Origin: Streptomycetaceae bacterium
GTDB taxonomy: Bacteria; Actinomycetota; Actinomycetes; Nanopelagicales; Nanopelagicaceae
NCBI GenBank assembly: GCA_027483765.1
Contig: JAIXTW010000010.1
Coordinates: 124,001 to 188,000 of the forward strand
Length of the DNA stretch: 64,000 nucleotides
Direction: 5' to 3'
The first letter of the stretch is position 1. Every line of letters starts with the position of its first letter. Positions 9,366 to 18,553 of this stretch are shown piece after piece. The position numbers were made by a program, and so were the translations under genes. The notes below the pieces were generated by a model. It did not search any database, was not told where the DNA came from, and worked only from the letters and a program-made list of their open reading frames with translations.

Positions 9366-9383
9366 GCACGGGTATCGCCGTGC
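9366..9383 (-). promoter_or_regulatory. Hairpin in the rplS 5' leader
   Basis: On the mRNA sense, GCACGG and CCGTGC form a 6-bp stem around a 6-nt loop, about 35-50 nt upstream of the rplS start. L19 leaders in other phyla are autoregulatory RNAs; whether this small hairpin has such a role is a guess. Confidence 0.35.
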
Positions 9384-9444
9384 AGACTGCGTATCTTGCC
9401 ACAGAAGGGGCCTTGAGCGTAAATCGGGTCTCTGCCCCCGCTTA

Positions 9445-10209
9445 TTACGCGGAAAAACCCAGGGCTGCAACCAATTGCTGGTGCAGGTGTGGACCGGCAG
9501 CCATGGATATTTGCTGGGGCACCTGACCGTATTGAGCAAATGTTGCACCTGCTTCACGGGCAATTAATCCACCAGCAGACCAGTCCCATTCTTTCAGCCC
9601 TGCTTCGTAATAGGCATCGAGTGCTCCCATTGCGACATGACAGAGATCAACGGCGGCAGCTCCAGCACGCCGAATATCACGAACGATAGGGACTAACTTT
9701 GAAACATCTTCCAACTGTTTTGTCCGGTGTGCAATATCGTATTGAAAACCGGTAGCAATCAAGGCACGATTTAATTCGACTGGGTCATTACAGCGAATTG
9801 CATGTCCGTTAAAGAATGCGCCCCCGCCGAGGGTTGCCCACCATGATGAGTTAATCGTGGGGGCAGTAACAACACCGACAATCACGCCGTTCTTATCTTT
9901 TGCCGCGATAGAAACATTCCAGCCAGGAAGTCCGTAGAAATAATTGACGGTGCCATCGAGTGGATCAATGACCCAAGTAATTCCCGATTTTCCTTCGACC
10001 GCGGCGCCTTCCTCGGCAATGATTCCGTCATCAGGTCGGGCGGCGAGCAGTGATTGCACAATAAATTTCTCAGCTTTTGTATCCATTTGGGTAGCAATAT
10101 CGATTGCCGTTGATTTGGATTCAATTTCAAAAGCCAGGGGTCGATCCATTAAGAGGGCGCCTGCCGCTTCGCCGACTTTCCGGGCTAGCGCCAACAATTC
10201 TTCCTGCAT
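9445..10209 (-). CDS. suhB: Inositol monophosphatase family protein (SuhB-like)
   Basis: Mg-dependent sugar phosphatase. 254 residues with the metal-binding motifs IIAEEGAAVEG, VIDPLDGTVNY (D-P-x-D-G-T) and EWDWSAGGLIAREAG. Likely substrates are inositol phosphates or related sugar phosphates; the exact one is not readable. The ATG at 10209 is preceded by TAAGAT with a 6-nt gap, a leaderless promoter back to back with that of sepH. Confidence 0.9.
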   Translation of the reverse strand: MQEELLALARKVGEAAGALLMDRPLAFEIESKSTAIDIATQMDTKAEKFIVQSLLAARPDDGIIAEEGAAVEGKSGITWVIDPLDGTVNYFYGLPGWNVSIAAKDKNGVIVGVVTAPTINSSWWATLGGGAFFNGHAIRCNDPVELNRALIATGFQYDIAHRTKQLEDVSKLVPIVRDIRRAGAAAVDLCHVAMGALDAYYEAGLKEWDWSAGGLIAREAGATFAQYGQVPQQISMAAGPHLHQQLVAALGFSA

Positions 10210-10215
10210 GTTCGC

Positions 10216-10264
10216 ATCTTAGAGGGTCTATCTCTACAGAAAGTGCTCCCCTATCGGTTATTCT
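10216..10264. promoter_or_regulatory. Divergent leaderless promoters of suhB and sepH
   Basis: In the 61-bp gap, TAAGAT (minus strand, 10216-10221) lies 6 nt before the suhB ATG and TATTCT (plus strand, 10259-10264) lies 6 nt before the sepH ATG. Both fit the actinobacterial TANNNT -10 box placed so that transcription starts at or next to the start codon. No Shine-Dalgarno sequence fits either gene. Confidence 0.6.
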
Positions 10265-10270
10265 CATTCC

Positions 10271-11086
10271 ATGACCGAGCTTCGCCTAACCGGAAAATCT
10301 GAGGATGGGAATCATCTCGTCCTCGTTGATAACGAAGGTGCAGAGTTCTCACTTCGCATTAGCGACACTCTGCGAGCAACGGTCAATCAACCGCGACTAA
10401 CCTCAGTGCCGACTGTTGATTCCGTCGAAACTATGTCAGTAAAAGAGATTCAGCGACGCCTGCGCGCAGGTGAAAGCTTTGATCAGGTTGCTCGAGAAGG
10501 TCGAATCACAGTTGAAAAGGTAGAACGTTTCTCTGGTCCCATCATGCAAGAGCGCGAATACATTCTCGACCGCGCCCGCGAATTAGTGATGCGTAAAGAT
10601 ATCCATCGCGTCGAAATGACTTTTGCCGATGTTGTAATTGCCAAACTTGCACCACGTGGTGTCGACACCGATGAGATCTCCTGGAACACATGGCGTCTGC
10701 TTGATGGCACCTGGCATATTGAACTTTCTTACCCAAATCGCGATGGCAATGGTGTGGCAACATGGAACTTTGATCTATCTCGTCGCGCACTTGATGCCAG
10801 CGATGCGAACGGTGCTTGGCTCATCGATGAAGATGCACCAGCACCACGGCTGACATCGGGCATCATCCACTCTGAACCAACACATCCTTCTCGAATCGCA
10901 GAAATTCTGGAAACACCCGTTATTGAAAAAGCACCGGAGAGAGCTGAAGCTCCACGCCTTGCAGTTATTCGCGAGACTCCAACTTCTGCTGATGCTCAAG
11001 ATGGAATCACCGCTCGAGCAAAAGTTCCATCATGGGATGAAATTATGTTCGGCCAAAAATCTGAAGAGAATCCAGAAGATAACTAA
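10271..11086 (+). CDS. sepH: Septation protein SepH (DUF3071)
   Basis: Actinobacterial cell-division protein that binds FtsZ and promotes filament assembly in Streptomyces and mycobacteria. 271 residues: N-terminal DUF3071 domain with MTELRLTGKSEDGNHLVL and the helix-turn-helix-like segment SVKEIQRRLRAGESFDQVA (about 57-75), then a low-complexity acidic and proline-containing C-terminal half ending in the short conserved tail KVPSWDEIMFGQK, probably the FtsZ-contacting end. Shorter than the Streptomyces protein because the linker is reduced. Confidence 0.92.
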   Translation: MTELRLTGKSEDGNHLVLVDNEGAEFSLRISDTLRATVNQPRLTSVPTVDSVETMSVKEIQRRLRAGESFDQVAREGRITVEKVERFSGPIMQEREYILDRARELVMRKDIHRVEMTFADVVIAKLAPRGVDTDEISWNTWRLLDGTWHIELSYPNRDGNGVATWNFDLSRRALDASDANGAWLIDEDAPAPRLTSGIIHSEPTHPSRIAEILETPVIEKAPERAEAPRLAVIRETPTSADAQDGITARAKVPSWDEIMFGQKSEENPEDN

Positions 11087-11146
11087 TCTGGGTGTTAGCG
11101 CCTTCCCCTCTTGTCTTTACGGTCAACTTGAGTACTCTCGTGTGGC

Positions 11147-12346
11147 ATGAAGGTACGTAAGTTATCTATAAGTTTCATCTCACTTGTACTCGTATCCCAA
11201 ATCTCTCTGCCACAAGCGATAGCTGATTTAGATGATGGGTATCCAAAAGATCAGCCAGCACCTGGACGTACATGCCCTAATTCAGAAATAGGCGCTGAGA
11301 CTGTAAGCCCTTTCAACAACAAGATATTTGCCTGCACCGAGATCAATGGTGTGAAGAAGTGGTGGATAAAGGGTGAACCACTTCCTGTTGCGCCAGCAGC
11401 CCCTACTGCAAAACCATCCACGGGCGCGAGACAAGTTGACGAAAAAATGCCACCGGAAGTTCAACACTCATACACGCTTCCGGCGAAATCTATCGCGAAG
11501 ATGAAAGTTTACGAAGATATCGTTTACTCGACTTCCTCAACGAGCCAACGCCTTGATATCTACCTCCCAAAAGGAGTTAAGAATCCTCCGCTCATGATTT
11601 GGCTACATGGGGGTGGATTCGTTTTTGGCGATGAAAATACAATGAAGTTTGACGAAAGTGCCAAACTCTTGGAAGTTTTCATCAAGAATGGAATTGCTGT
11701 TGCATCGGTGAATTACAGATTAGCAACTGAGGCTTTATATCCCGCTGCTGCTCAAGATACAAAAATGGCAACTAGATTTCTTCGCGCCAATGCATCGAAA
11801 TACGGCTTCAACTCAAATAAATTTGCAATTGGGGGCGACTCAGCCGGTTCATATTTAGCGATGTCGGCAGGATTTACTGGGAGTCAAAAATCATTATTCG
11901 ATACTCCCACCGACCCAAACTTGAAAACTAGCGCAGCAATCTCCTTCGTTTTTGACCTTTTCGGAAATGTAAATTTTGAAACGATGGCTGCAAACAAGAT
12001 CAAATACCCGTGCGGCGTGGAAGACCCTTATGCGAGTGGCGCTGACCCAAACTTTAATCCATGGTTTGGCGACACATCCCTTCCCAACGTTAAGGCTCAA
12101 CTTCAATCAGGAAATCTTTATCCCTACTTGAAAACTTTGAAGCCAATGCCTACAGTCTTTATTTTCCATGGAACAGCCGATTGCTCTGTAAGCCAATATG
12201 ACTCAATCGAACTAGATAAGGTGATTAAGAGCCAGAAAGGTACAAGCAATCTATTCCTTGTACCTGGTGAAATCCATGGAGGCCCCAAGATTTGGACCGC
12301 TGCTATGAAGCAAGTGCCAGCGCTAGCTAAAAAGTTTGCTCAATAA
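11147..12346 (+). CDS. Secreted alpha/beta-hydrolase (esterase/lipase family)
   Basis: 399 residues starting with a Sec signal peptide (KLSISFISLVLVSQISLPQAIA). Residues about 30-85 contain a small Cys pair region (GRTCPNSEIG, KIFACTEINGVKKWW) that looks like a cell-surface module. The hydrolase domain follows: oxyanion motif HGGGFVFGD, nucleophile elbow GGDSAGSY, an Asp in HGTADCSVSQYD and a His in GEIHGGPK. It belongs to the HGGG (hormone-sensitive-lipase/carboxylesterase-like) group. The substrate is unknown. TACTCT lies 8 nt before ATG with TTGTCT 16 bp further up, a plausible promoter with almost no leader. Confidence 0.85.
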   Translation: MKVRKLSISFISLVLVSQISLPQAIADLDDGYPKDQPAPGRTCPNSEIGAETVSPFNNKIFACTEINGVKKWWIKGEPLPVAPAAPTAKPSTGARQVDEKMPPEVQHSYTLPAKSIAKMKVYEDIVYSTSSTSQRLDIYLPKGVKNPPLMIWLHGGGFVFGDENTMKFDESAKLLEVFIKNGIAVASVNYRLATEALYPAAAQDTKMATRFLRANASKYGFNSNKFAIGGDSAGSYLAMSAGFTGSQKSLFDTPTDPNLKTSAAISFVFDLFGNVNFETMAANKIKYPCGVEDPYASGADPNFNPWFGDTSLPNVKAQLQSGNLYPYLKTLKPMPTVFIFHGTADCSVSQYDSIELDKVIKSQKGTSNLFLVPGEIHGGPKIWTAAMKQVPALAKKFAQ

Positions 12347-12351
12347 AAAAT

Positions 12352-13458
12352 CTAAGGCTTGATATTTGTAAGTAGAGGCACTGAACTCTCGATATCTGAA
12401 TCACCGCCGTGATGGCCAACCATCTCGCCCTCTTTATCTGCCCGCATTGGATCTAACAGAACTACTCCACCGCGAGCGATGGCAATGACATCACCTGCGC
12501 GATCGGCAGCATCGAGTGAAACATCACTTCCAAATAAACCGGATTGAATTGCTGTTGCACGCGAATGCATCAAGACCTTATCTCCAAGACTTTGGCGCCA
12601 GCGCTGTATCACTTCATCAATTGCAGCGGCTGAGCCAGCCTTCTCGCCAAGGTAGAGATGACGTGCGCGGGGTTCTCCAGCGATAACAGAAATATCTGTA
12701 AGCAAGTCATTATCAACGCCCATGACTATCTTCTCTTCCACGTTAATCATCCCGTGATCTGCAGTCACCCAGATACGTGTTCCTTTAGGTGATTTATCAA
12801 TCAGCGAGCCAACAAGAGCATCGACTCCCTTCAGAGCTGCAATCCACTTTTCTGAACCAACTCCATCTGAATGCCCTGCGGAATCTAAATCGTTGACGTA
12901 GAGATAGATAAAGGATGGTGCTGCGCTAAGAGCCGCAACAGTCTCGCTCAACATATCGGAGACGATATTTGCACCTCTGTAATTTGCTCCCCTGAAGACT
13001 GCTCGCGTGAATCCAGAATTCTCATAACGCTTTGCTGCAATATGTGTTGTAGTAATTCCTGCAGCCATTGCGCGTTCGAAGAGAGTAGGAACGGGTTGCC
13101 AGATAGCTGGATCTACACGCTCATCCCACTTGAGTGAATTCAGAACTCGTCCCCCACTGCGCGGAACTTGCACTGTATAACCGAGCATTCCGTGAGTGCC
13201 AGGCATTTCACCCGTTGTCAGTGTTGCCAGACTTGTTGCTGTTGTCGATGGAAATGATGTCTGCACTGTGCCCATCGCTACGAGCGATAGCAGATTAGGT
13301 GCGTGCTCTGCATGTTTTGCTAAAACATCTGCACCAAAACCATCAATGAGAAAGAGGAGTTCGCGTCCGGATGGTGATGATCCAACGCCAAGTGCATCGT
13401 TTGCAGTCTCAAGTCCTAATGAAGAAAAGATGGAGGGCATGATTTGCGACAAGTGCAC
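12352..13458 (-). CDS. Alkaline-phosphatase-superfamily phosphodiesterase / nucleotide pyrophosphatase
   Basis: 368 residues. The N-terminal metal site is LFLIDGFGAD and the nucleophile lies in SFPSTTATSLATLTTG, followed by NDLDSAGHSDG and TADHGMINV with the second set of Asp/His ligands and a final HHGG. This is the type I phosphodiesterase family, commonly found near sepH and parC in actinobacteria; its physiological substrate is unsettled. No signal peptide is evident, so it is probably cytoplasmic. GTG 13458 is chosen because GAAGAT is 6 nt upstream; an in-frame ATG lies at 13440. Confidence 0.85.
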   Translation of the reverse strand: MHLSQIMPSIFSSLGLETANDALGVGSSPSGRELLFLIDGFGADVLAKHAEHAPNLLSLVAMGTVQTSFPSTTATSLATLTTGEMPGTHGMLGYTVQVPRSGGRVLNSLKWDERVDPAIWQPVPTLFERAMAAGITTTHIAAKRYENSGFTRAVFRGANYRGANIVSDMLSETVAALSAAPSFIYLYVNDLDSAGHSDGVGSEKWIAALKGVDALVGSLIDKSPKGTRIWVTADHGMINVEEKIVMGVDNDLLTDISVIAGEPRARHLYLGEKAGSAAAIDEVIQRWRQSLGDKVLMHSRATAIQSGLFGSDVSLDAADRAGDVIAIARGGVVLLDPMRADKEGEMVGHHGGDSDIESSVPLLTNIKP

Positions 13459-13547
13459 CGCGATATCTTCTCATGAGTGCCAATTCATCGCTTCCGAGGG
13501 CGTGTAGGTACCAAGAAATAGCGCAATGCCTTGGCAGAATACGCGCC

Positions 13548-15074
13548 ATGGCAACGAAGAAGGCAGCGGCTCCAAAGAAGACGGCTAAGGTCGCAGGACC
13601 AAAGCCTGGAGAATTCCCAGGCAAGATCGTCGATATTGATGTCTCTTCTGAAATGTCGGAATCATTTCTTGAGTATGCATACTCTGTTATTTATTCACGT
13701 GCGCTACCTGATGCTCGCGATGGATTAAAGCCTGTACATCGCCGCATCCTTCATCAGATGGCTGATATGGGTCTTCGACCAGAGCGTGGACATGTAAAGA
13801 GTGCGCGTGTTGTTGGTGAAGTAATGGGTAAGTTGCACCCGCACGGTGACTCCGCAATTTATGATGCACTCGTTCGCATGGCGCAATCGTTCTCAATGCA
13901 ATTGCCACTGATTGACGGCCACGGAAACTTTGGATCACTCGATGCTGGTCCTGCTGCGATGCGATATACCGAAGCGCGCCTGGCACCCACTGCGATGGCG
14001 ATGGTTGCTGAAGCTGATGAGAACACAGTTGATTTCGGACCGAACTACGACGGCCAGCTAGCTGAACCCCTGGTACTACCCGCGGCATTTCCAAACTTGC
14101 TCGTCAACGGTGGCTCCGGAATCGCAGTTGGTATGGCGACCAATATGGCGCCGCACAATTTGGGTGAAGTAATTGCCGCGACAAAGTTCCTCATTGATAA
14201 TCCAAAGGCGACGCTTAACCAATTAATGAAGCACATACCTGCACCAGATTTCCCAACTGGTGGCGAAATCGTGGGCCTCGAAGGCGTTCGTGAAGCTTAT
14301 GCAACTGGCAAAGGTTCATTTAAGGTGCGCGCCACGACTGAGATCTCTAAAGTCACATCGCGCAAAATGGGAATCGTTATCAAGGAGTTGCCATTTAATA
14401 TCGGCCCAGAAAAAGTTGTCGAGCGAATCGCTGACTTAGCAAAAGCGAAGAAGATTCAAGGAATTTCCGACATCATCGACCTTACCGATGGCCAGACCGG
14501 TACCAACGTTGTCATTGAACTCAAAAATGGCTTTGAGCCAGAAGATGTTCTAGAAAAGCTCTACAAACTCACTCCTATGGAAGATGCCTTCGCAATAAAC
14601 GCGGTAGCCCTCGTTAAAGGCAAGCCGCAAACACTTGGTCTCAAAGAGCTACTGCAAGTCTTTATCGATCACCGCATCGAAGTAGTTCGCCGCCGCTCAG
14701 AATTTCGTAAAGCAAAGGCGGAAGACAGACTTTCCCTCGTTGATGGACTGCTCAAGGCAATTATCGATATCGATAAGGTCATTAAGATCATTCGTGGCAG
14801 TGATGATGCTGCAGCCGCTAAAGATGCCTTAATTAAAGGTTTCAAACTCAACGAAGAGCAGGCAACTTACATTCTCGATATGCCGCTTCGTCGCCTAACC
14901 AAGATGAGCAAACTAGAGCTTGAAACTGAATCCAAGGAACTCAAGGCTGTGATTGCAGCCCTTGCTACTTTACTTAAGAGTGAAGATGCCATTCGTAAGC
15001 AAGTCTCCGATGAACTCACTGCAGCAAGCAAGTCTTTTGCCACTCCGCGACGTACTCGAATCGGTAAAGAGTAA
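13548..15074 (+). CDS. parC: DNA topoisomerase IV subunit A lacking the C-terminal domain
   Basis: Cuts and rejoins the gate DNA segment during decatenation. From ATG 13548 the product is 508 residues: a Lys/Ala-rich start (MATKKAAAPKKTAK), the winged-helix/tower core with LPDARDGLKPVHRRIL, the quinolone-region segment HPHGDSAIYDALVRM, and catalytic Tyr140 in AMRYTEARL. The coiled coil and its globular end are present up to about residue 495. ParC and GyrA usually run to about 750-850 residues with a beta-pinwheel DNA-wrapping domain. Here TAA follows directly and the next gene's stop lies 1 bp downstream, so no such domain is encoded. Neighbourhood with parE, sepH and sigA argues for ParC rather than GyrA. 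Confidence 0.9.
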   Translation: MATKKAAAPKKTAKVAGPKPGEFPGKIVDIDVSSEMSESFLEYAYSVIYSRALPDARDGLKPVHRRILHQMADMGLRPERGHVKSARVVGEVMGKLHPHGDSAIYDALVRMAQSFSMQLPLIDGHGNFGSLDAGPAAMRYTEARLAPTAMAMVAEADENTVDFGPNYDGQLAEPLVLPAAFPNLLVNGGSGIAVGMATNMAPHNLGEVIAATKFLIDNPKATLNQLMKHIPAPDFPTGGEIVGLEGVREAYATGKGSFKVRATTEISKVTSRKMGIVIKELPFNIGPEKVVERIADLAKAKKIQGISDIIDLTDGQTGTNVVIELKNGFEPEDVLEKLYKLTPMEDAFAINAVALVKGKPQTLGLKELLQVFIDHRIEVVRRRSEFRKAKAEDRLSLVDGLLKAIIDIDKVIKIIRGSDDAAAAKDALIKGFKLNEEQATYILDMPLRRLTKMSKLELETESKELKAVIAALATLLKSEDAIRKQVSDELTAASKSFATPRRTRIGKE

Positions 15075-15075
15075 G

Positions 15076-15834
15076 TTACTTAGGTCGAATTACCGCAGTT
15101 CCTTTTTCGTGGCTGAGAAATTCAAGTACATGATTTGGCATAGCAGCGGCAAACTTCTGCGCTAACTCTTTCTCACCATCGCGCCCGGCATCATCGAGCA
15201 CGACAATCGCCCTCGAACTGAGCTTCTTAACCAATTCAGCCAGCGCTGGGTGGCGTGCTTGACCATCTTCGGTTGCTGGTGGCCCATCAATAAAGAGCAG
15301 ATCTATCTCTGCCAGATTACTCAGTGCAGAAGTTTCATACCAAGTCACGCCAGAGGTATGTGGAGTCAGCGGTGCTACGCGCAAATCAACGTTAGTAACT
15401 TTATGGTTATCAAGTAGTTGCCGAGTCTTTGCTGCATACTCCCCTGAATTATCAATACTAATTACGCGTGCGTGTGGCGCGCTCTTGGCCAGCACTAGCG
15501 TGGAAACGCCAGATCCTAAATCTACGATCGTGCGAACCTCTGAGCTACGTGCACTTTCGACCAAAGTAAGTAGAACATCAGGAGAAGCAGCCCACCCACG
15601 AGTCGGCGGAATTGGTGCATCAAGATTGAGTAGGTGCAGTAACTGTGCATAGAACTCGCTCTGCCGATAATCCTCACGGGTGGAGATTTTCAACTCTCTG
15701 GAATTCTTGCGAGTCTGCTTCTCGTTGTTCATGAGTTGATTGAGTTTGGCTCCGAACTTCCTGCTCAATCGAATCTGATATACGAGTAGTACTAGGGCTA
15801 TCAATAAGAGCGCAAGGAGCGTGAGGTTAAACAT
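15076..15834 (-). CDS. Membrane-anchored class I SAM-dependent methyltransferase
   Basis: 252 residues from ATG 15834. An N-terminal helix (MFNLTLLALLLIALVLLVYQI) anchors the protein; the rest is a Rossmann methyltransferase with VDLGSGVSTLVLAK (SAM motif I), VISIDNSGEYA and LLFIDGPPA. It resembles the group of small O-methyltransferases or FkbM-like proteins found near cell-surface genes, but the acceptor is not identifiable. The first residues of the longer ORF in the track are rejected because TACACT lies 7 nt before ATG 15834. Confidence 0.8.
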   Translation of the reverse strand: MFNLTLLALLLIALVLLVYQIRLSRKFGAKLNQLMNNEKQTRKNSRELKISTREDYRQSEFYAQLLHLLNLDAPIPPTRGWAASPDVLLTLVESARSSEVRTIVDLGSGVSTLVLAKSAPHARVISIDNSGEYAAKTRQLLDNHKVTNVDLRVAPLTPHTSGVTWYETSALSNLAEIDLLFIDGPPATEDGQARHPALAELVKKLSSRAIVVLDDAGRDGEKELAQKFAAAMPNHVLEFLSHEKGTAVIRPK

Positions 15835-15841
15835 GGGTCCG

Positions 15842-15847
15842 AGTGTA
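15842..15847 (-). promoter_or_regulatory. Leaderless -10 box of the methyltransferase gene
   Basis: TACACT on the minus strand, 7 nt before the start codon. The divergent ABC-F gene starts 59 bp away. Confidence 0.5.
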
Positions 15848-15893
15848 GGGGGCGCGAATTGGCAAGGTAAATACTGTGGGAAGATACGCCCAA

Positions 15894-17492
15894 ATGATTG
15901 CAACAACTGCTCTTGAACTTCGCGCTGGTGCGCGCCTTTTGGTCTCGGGAGTCACAGTACGTATCAACAGTGGCGATCGCATCGGATTCGTTGGTCGAAA
16001 TGGCGCTGGAAAATCAACTCTCGCAAAAGTCCTCGCAGGTGAAACCCTGCCGGCAGGTGGCGGAGTTCAACGCACCGGCAAAATTGGTTACCTTCCACAA
16101 GATCCACGCACGGGTGAAGATCAAGGAACTGCACTAGACAGAATTTTATCTGCGCGCGACCTAGACCAAATTGCAATACGTATGGCGCAAGTAGAACACG
16201 AGATGTCTACTACTGAAGGCGCAGAGTTGGAAAAAGCGCTCGAGCGTTACACCCGCGTAGATGCTGAATTCAGCGCCGCCGGCGGATATGCCGCAACTGC
16301 TGAAGCGGAAGCAATTGCACACTCGCTAGGTGTTTCTGAGTCAGTCTTTAATAATCAGCTCGACACTCTTTCAGGTGGTCAGCGCCGACGTATCGAACTT
16401 GCTCGCATTCTCTTCTCTGGCGCTGAGACTTTATTGCTCGATGAGCCAACAAACCACCTTGATGCTGACTCGATTGTCTGGCTACGTAACTACCTCGTTA
16501 ACTACGCAGGTGGGCTCGTCATCATCTCTCACGATGTGAACTTGATTGAAACAGTTGTAAATAAGGTCTTCTACATAGATGGCAATAGAAACGTTATCGA
16601 CGTTTATAACCTGGGCTGGAAGCAGTACCTCTTGCAGCGCGAACAAGATGAACATCGCCGCAAGAAAGAGCGCGCCAACGCGGAGAAGAAAGCTGAAATC
16701 TTGCAGAAGCAGGGCGAAAAGATGCGCGCTAAGGCCTCTAAGGCAACTGCCGCTCAAGGCATGTTACGCAGAGCTGAAAAACTTCGATCTTCACTCGATG
16801 ATGTTCGCGTCAAAGATAAGGTTGCAAAACTTCGTTTCCCAACACCGGCTCCTTGTGGCAAGACTCCCCTATCGGGTGAAGAACTTTCTAAGAACTATGG
16901 CTCACTTGAAATCTTCACCGATGTTTCTTGCGTTATCGATAAAGGTTCCCGCGTTGTAATTCTTGGACTTAACGGCGCTGGAAAAACAACGCTGCTTAAG
17001 ATCCTGGCCAACCAACTCGAATCCGATACTGGAAAAGTTGAACATGGACATGGTCTCAAGCTCGGTTACTACGCGCAGGAACATGAAATGCTCGACTTCG
17101 AGCGAACCATTCTTGAAAATATGATGTCCTCAAAAGATGACCTACGTGAACCAGAAGCGCGTAACGTGCTTGGTTCATTCCTCTTCATAGGTGATGACGT
17201 ACATAAGCCAGTCAAAGTTCTTTCTGGTGGAGAACGAACACGTCTAGCGCTTGCGACTCTCGTTGTATCTGCTGCCAATGTTCTGCTTCTCGATGAGCCT
17301 ACAAATAACTTAGATCCAGCATCACGTGAAGAAATCTTGGGAGCACTTACCGAATATCAAGGCGCTGTCATCATGGTCTCCCACGATGAGGGCGCCGTTC
17401 AGGCCCTTAAGCCGGAGCGAGTGATTTTGTTACCTGATGGCGATGAAGATATTTGGAAAGATGAATACTTCGACCTAGTCAGTATTGATTAG
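15894..17492 (+). CDS. ABC-F family ribosome-associated ATPase
   Basis: 532 residues from ATG 15894, two ABC domains and no membrane segment. Walker A GRNGAGKST and signature SGGQRRRIELAR belong to domain 1; a charged, Lys/Ala-rich linker (RRKKERANAEKKAEILQKQ) and Walker A GLNGAGKTT plus SGGERTRLALA belong to domain 2. ABC-F proteins bind the ribosomal E site and act on stalled or initiating ribosomes, or protect from antibiotics. The short linker suggests a housekeeping EttA/Uup-like role rather than drug resistance, but that is inference. Confidence 0.9.
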   Translation: MIATTALELRAGARLLVSGVTVRINSGDRIGFVGRNGAGKSTLAKVLAGETLPAGGGVQRTGKIGYLPQDPRTGEDQGTALDRILSARDLDQIAIRMAQVEHEMSTTEGAELEKALERYTRVDAEFSAAGGYAATAEAEAIAHSLGVSESVFNNQLDTLSGGQRRRIELARILFSGAETLLLDEPTNHLDADSIVWLRNYLVNYAGGLVIISHDVNLIETVVNKVFYIDGNRNVIDVYNLGWKQYLLQREQDEHRRKKERANAEKKAEILQKQGEKMRAKASKATAAQGMLRRAEKLRSSLDDVRVKDKVAKLRFPTPAPCGKTPLSGEELSKNYGSLEIFTDVSCVIDKGSRVVILGLNGAGKTTLLKILANQLESDTGKVEHGHGLKLGYYAQEHEMLDFERTILENMMSSKDDLREPEARNVLGSFLFIGDDVHKPVKVLSGGERTRLALATLVVSAANVLLLDEPTNNLDPASREEILGALTEYQGAVIMVSHDEGAVQALKPERVILLPDGDEDIWKDEYFDLVSID

Positions 17493-17543
17493 TAGGCACT
17501 GAACCTTCCTCGACGAAGAGTGCAAGATGTAGGCTTTCACGCT

Positions 17544-18533
17544 ATGAAAAAGGTAATTTCTGGGCTGATCTTCTCCCTTTTACTTACTTTGCTCCCTTCA
17601 GTTTCATCTTATGCCGTCCTATTTGGCCAAAATGCGACAGCAGATCCGAATGCAGTCAAAGTCAGAGGTGGCTCTGGATTTCTGTATTCGGAAAGAATCA
17701 TTCTTACCGTTGCGCATGTAATTGACACCTCTGGTGGTGTGGCGGAGTGGGAACGCGATGGCGTCATTTACAACCCAGGAATCGTGACTATAGCTGGACA
17801 AAGAACATACAAGGTTAAGAAGGTCCTAATTCCAAGTTCATATTCAAAACCAGATTTCGAAAAGGGCATTCAAGGTGTCGATGACCTTGCAGTCATCATT
17901 CTGAATGAAGATATGCCAGTAGCCAAGAAAGCTTTGATTGCAACTGAAGAGCAACTGATCCGTTTTGCGGCAGAAAAGTCAAAGGTGGAGCTAGTTGGTT
18001 ATGGCATGACTGATGGAAGCCAAAGAAACGCAGAATGGGAGGAGAGGATTAACAGAGCACCAAATAAGTTAACGAGTACTTTGTTGTCCCCCAAATTAGT
18101 CGTTGAGTCCTACAAACAGTATCCGAATGTGGATTGGCGGAAAATTGAGAACTCAGGAGTTTACGGAGTAGTTCAAGATACCAAATTAAAGCAAGGCCAT
18201 ATTTGTGATGGAGATTCGGGTGCTGCTTTTTTTGTAGAGGAAGACAATATTCGATATGTTCTCGGCACGACTGGACTGGGAATCACTAATGATTGTTCTC
18301 CGCCCGAAGGTGGATACGGATTACCTTCGATAAGTTTGATTGACCCTGCCTCTAAGCTGAGAGATTTACTTAGTGCTGCCGAAAAGATTGTTGAAGAAGA
18401 CAAAAAAGCAGAATTCCTTAAGGCTAAGGCGGCACCTTCAAAGAAGGTGACTATGACTTGCATCAAAGGAAAACTAACCAAGAAGATTACTGCCTTAATT
18501 CCGAAGTGCCCAGCTGGTTATAAGAAGAAGTAG
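17544..18533 (+). CDS. Secreted trypsin-like serine protease
   Basis: 329 residues from ATG 17544, beginning with a Sec signal peptide (MKKVISGLIFSLLLTLLPSVSSYA). The catalytic triad is visible: His58 in LTVAHV, Asp114 in DDLAVI and Ser225 in CDGDSGAAF, the S1 chymotrypsin-fold pattern. After the domain comes a short helix and a C-terminal tail with two Cys (MTCIKGKLTKKITALIPKCPAGYKKK overall), which looks like a small surface-attachment or sorting module recurring in secreted proteins of this lineage. Substrate unknown. Confidence 0.87.
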   Translation: MKKVISGLIFSLLLTLLPSVSSYAVLFGQNATADPNAVKVRGGSGFLYSERIILTVAHVIDTSGGVAEWERDGVIYNPGIVTIAGQRTYKVKKVLIPSSYSKPDFEKGIQGVDDLAVIILNEDMPVAKKALIATEEQLIRFAAEKSKVELVGYGMTDGSQRNAEWEERINRAPNKLTSTLLSPKLVVESYKQYPNVDWRKIENSGVYGVVQDTKLKQGHICDGDSGAAFFVEEDNIRYVLGTTGLGITNDCSPPEGGYGLPSISLIDPASKLRDLLSAAEKIVEEDKKAEFLKAKAAPSKKVTMTCIKGKLTKKITALIPKCPAGYKKK

Positions 18534-18553
18534 TACCAATATTGGAAGTGGAA

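Noticed and set aside
13548-15074. GyrA as the identity of the topoisomerase subunit
   Set aside because: The nearby ParE, SepH and sigma-factor genes match the topoisomerase IV locus of other actinobacteria; length alone cannot decide and no gyrA-specific box is visible because the C-terminal domain is absent.
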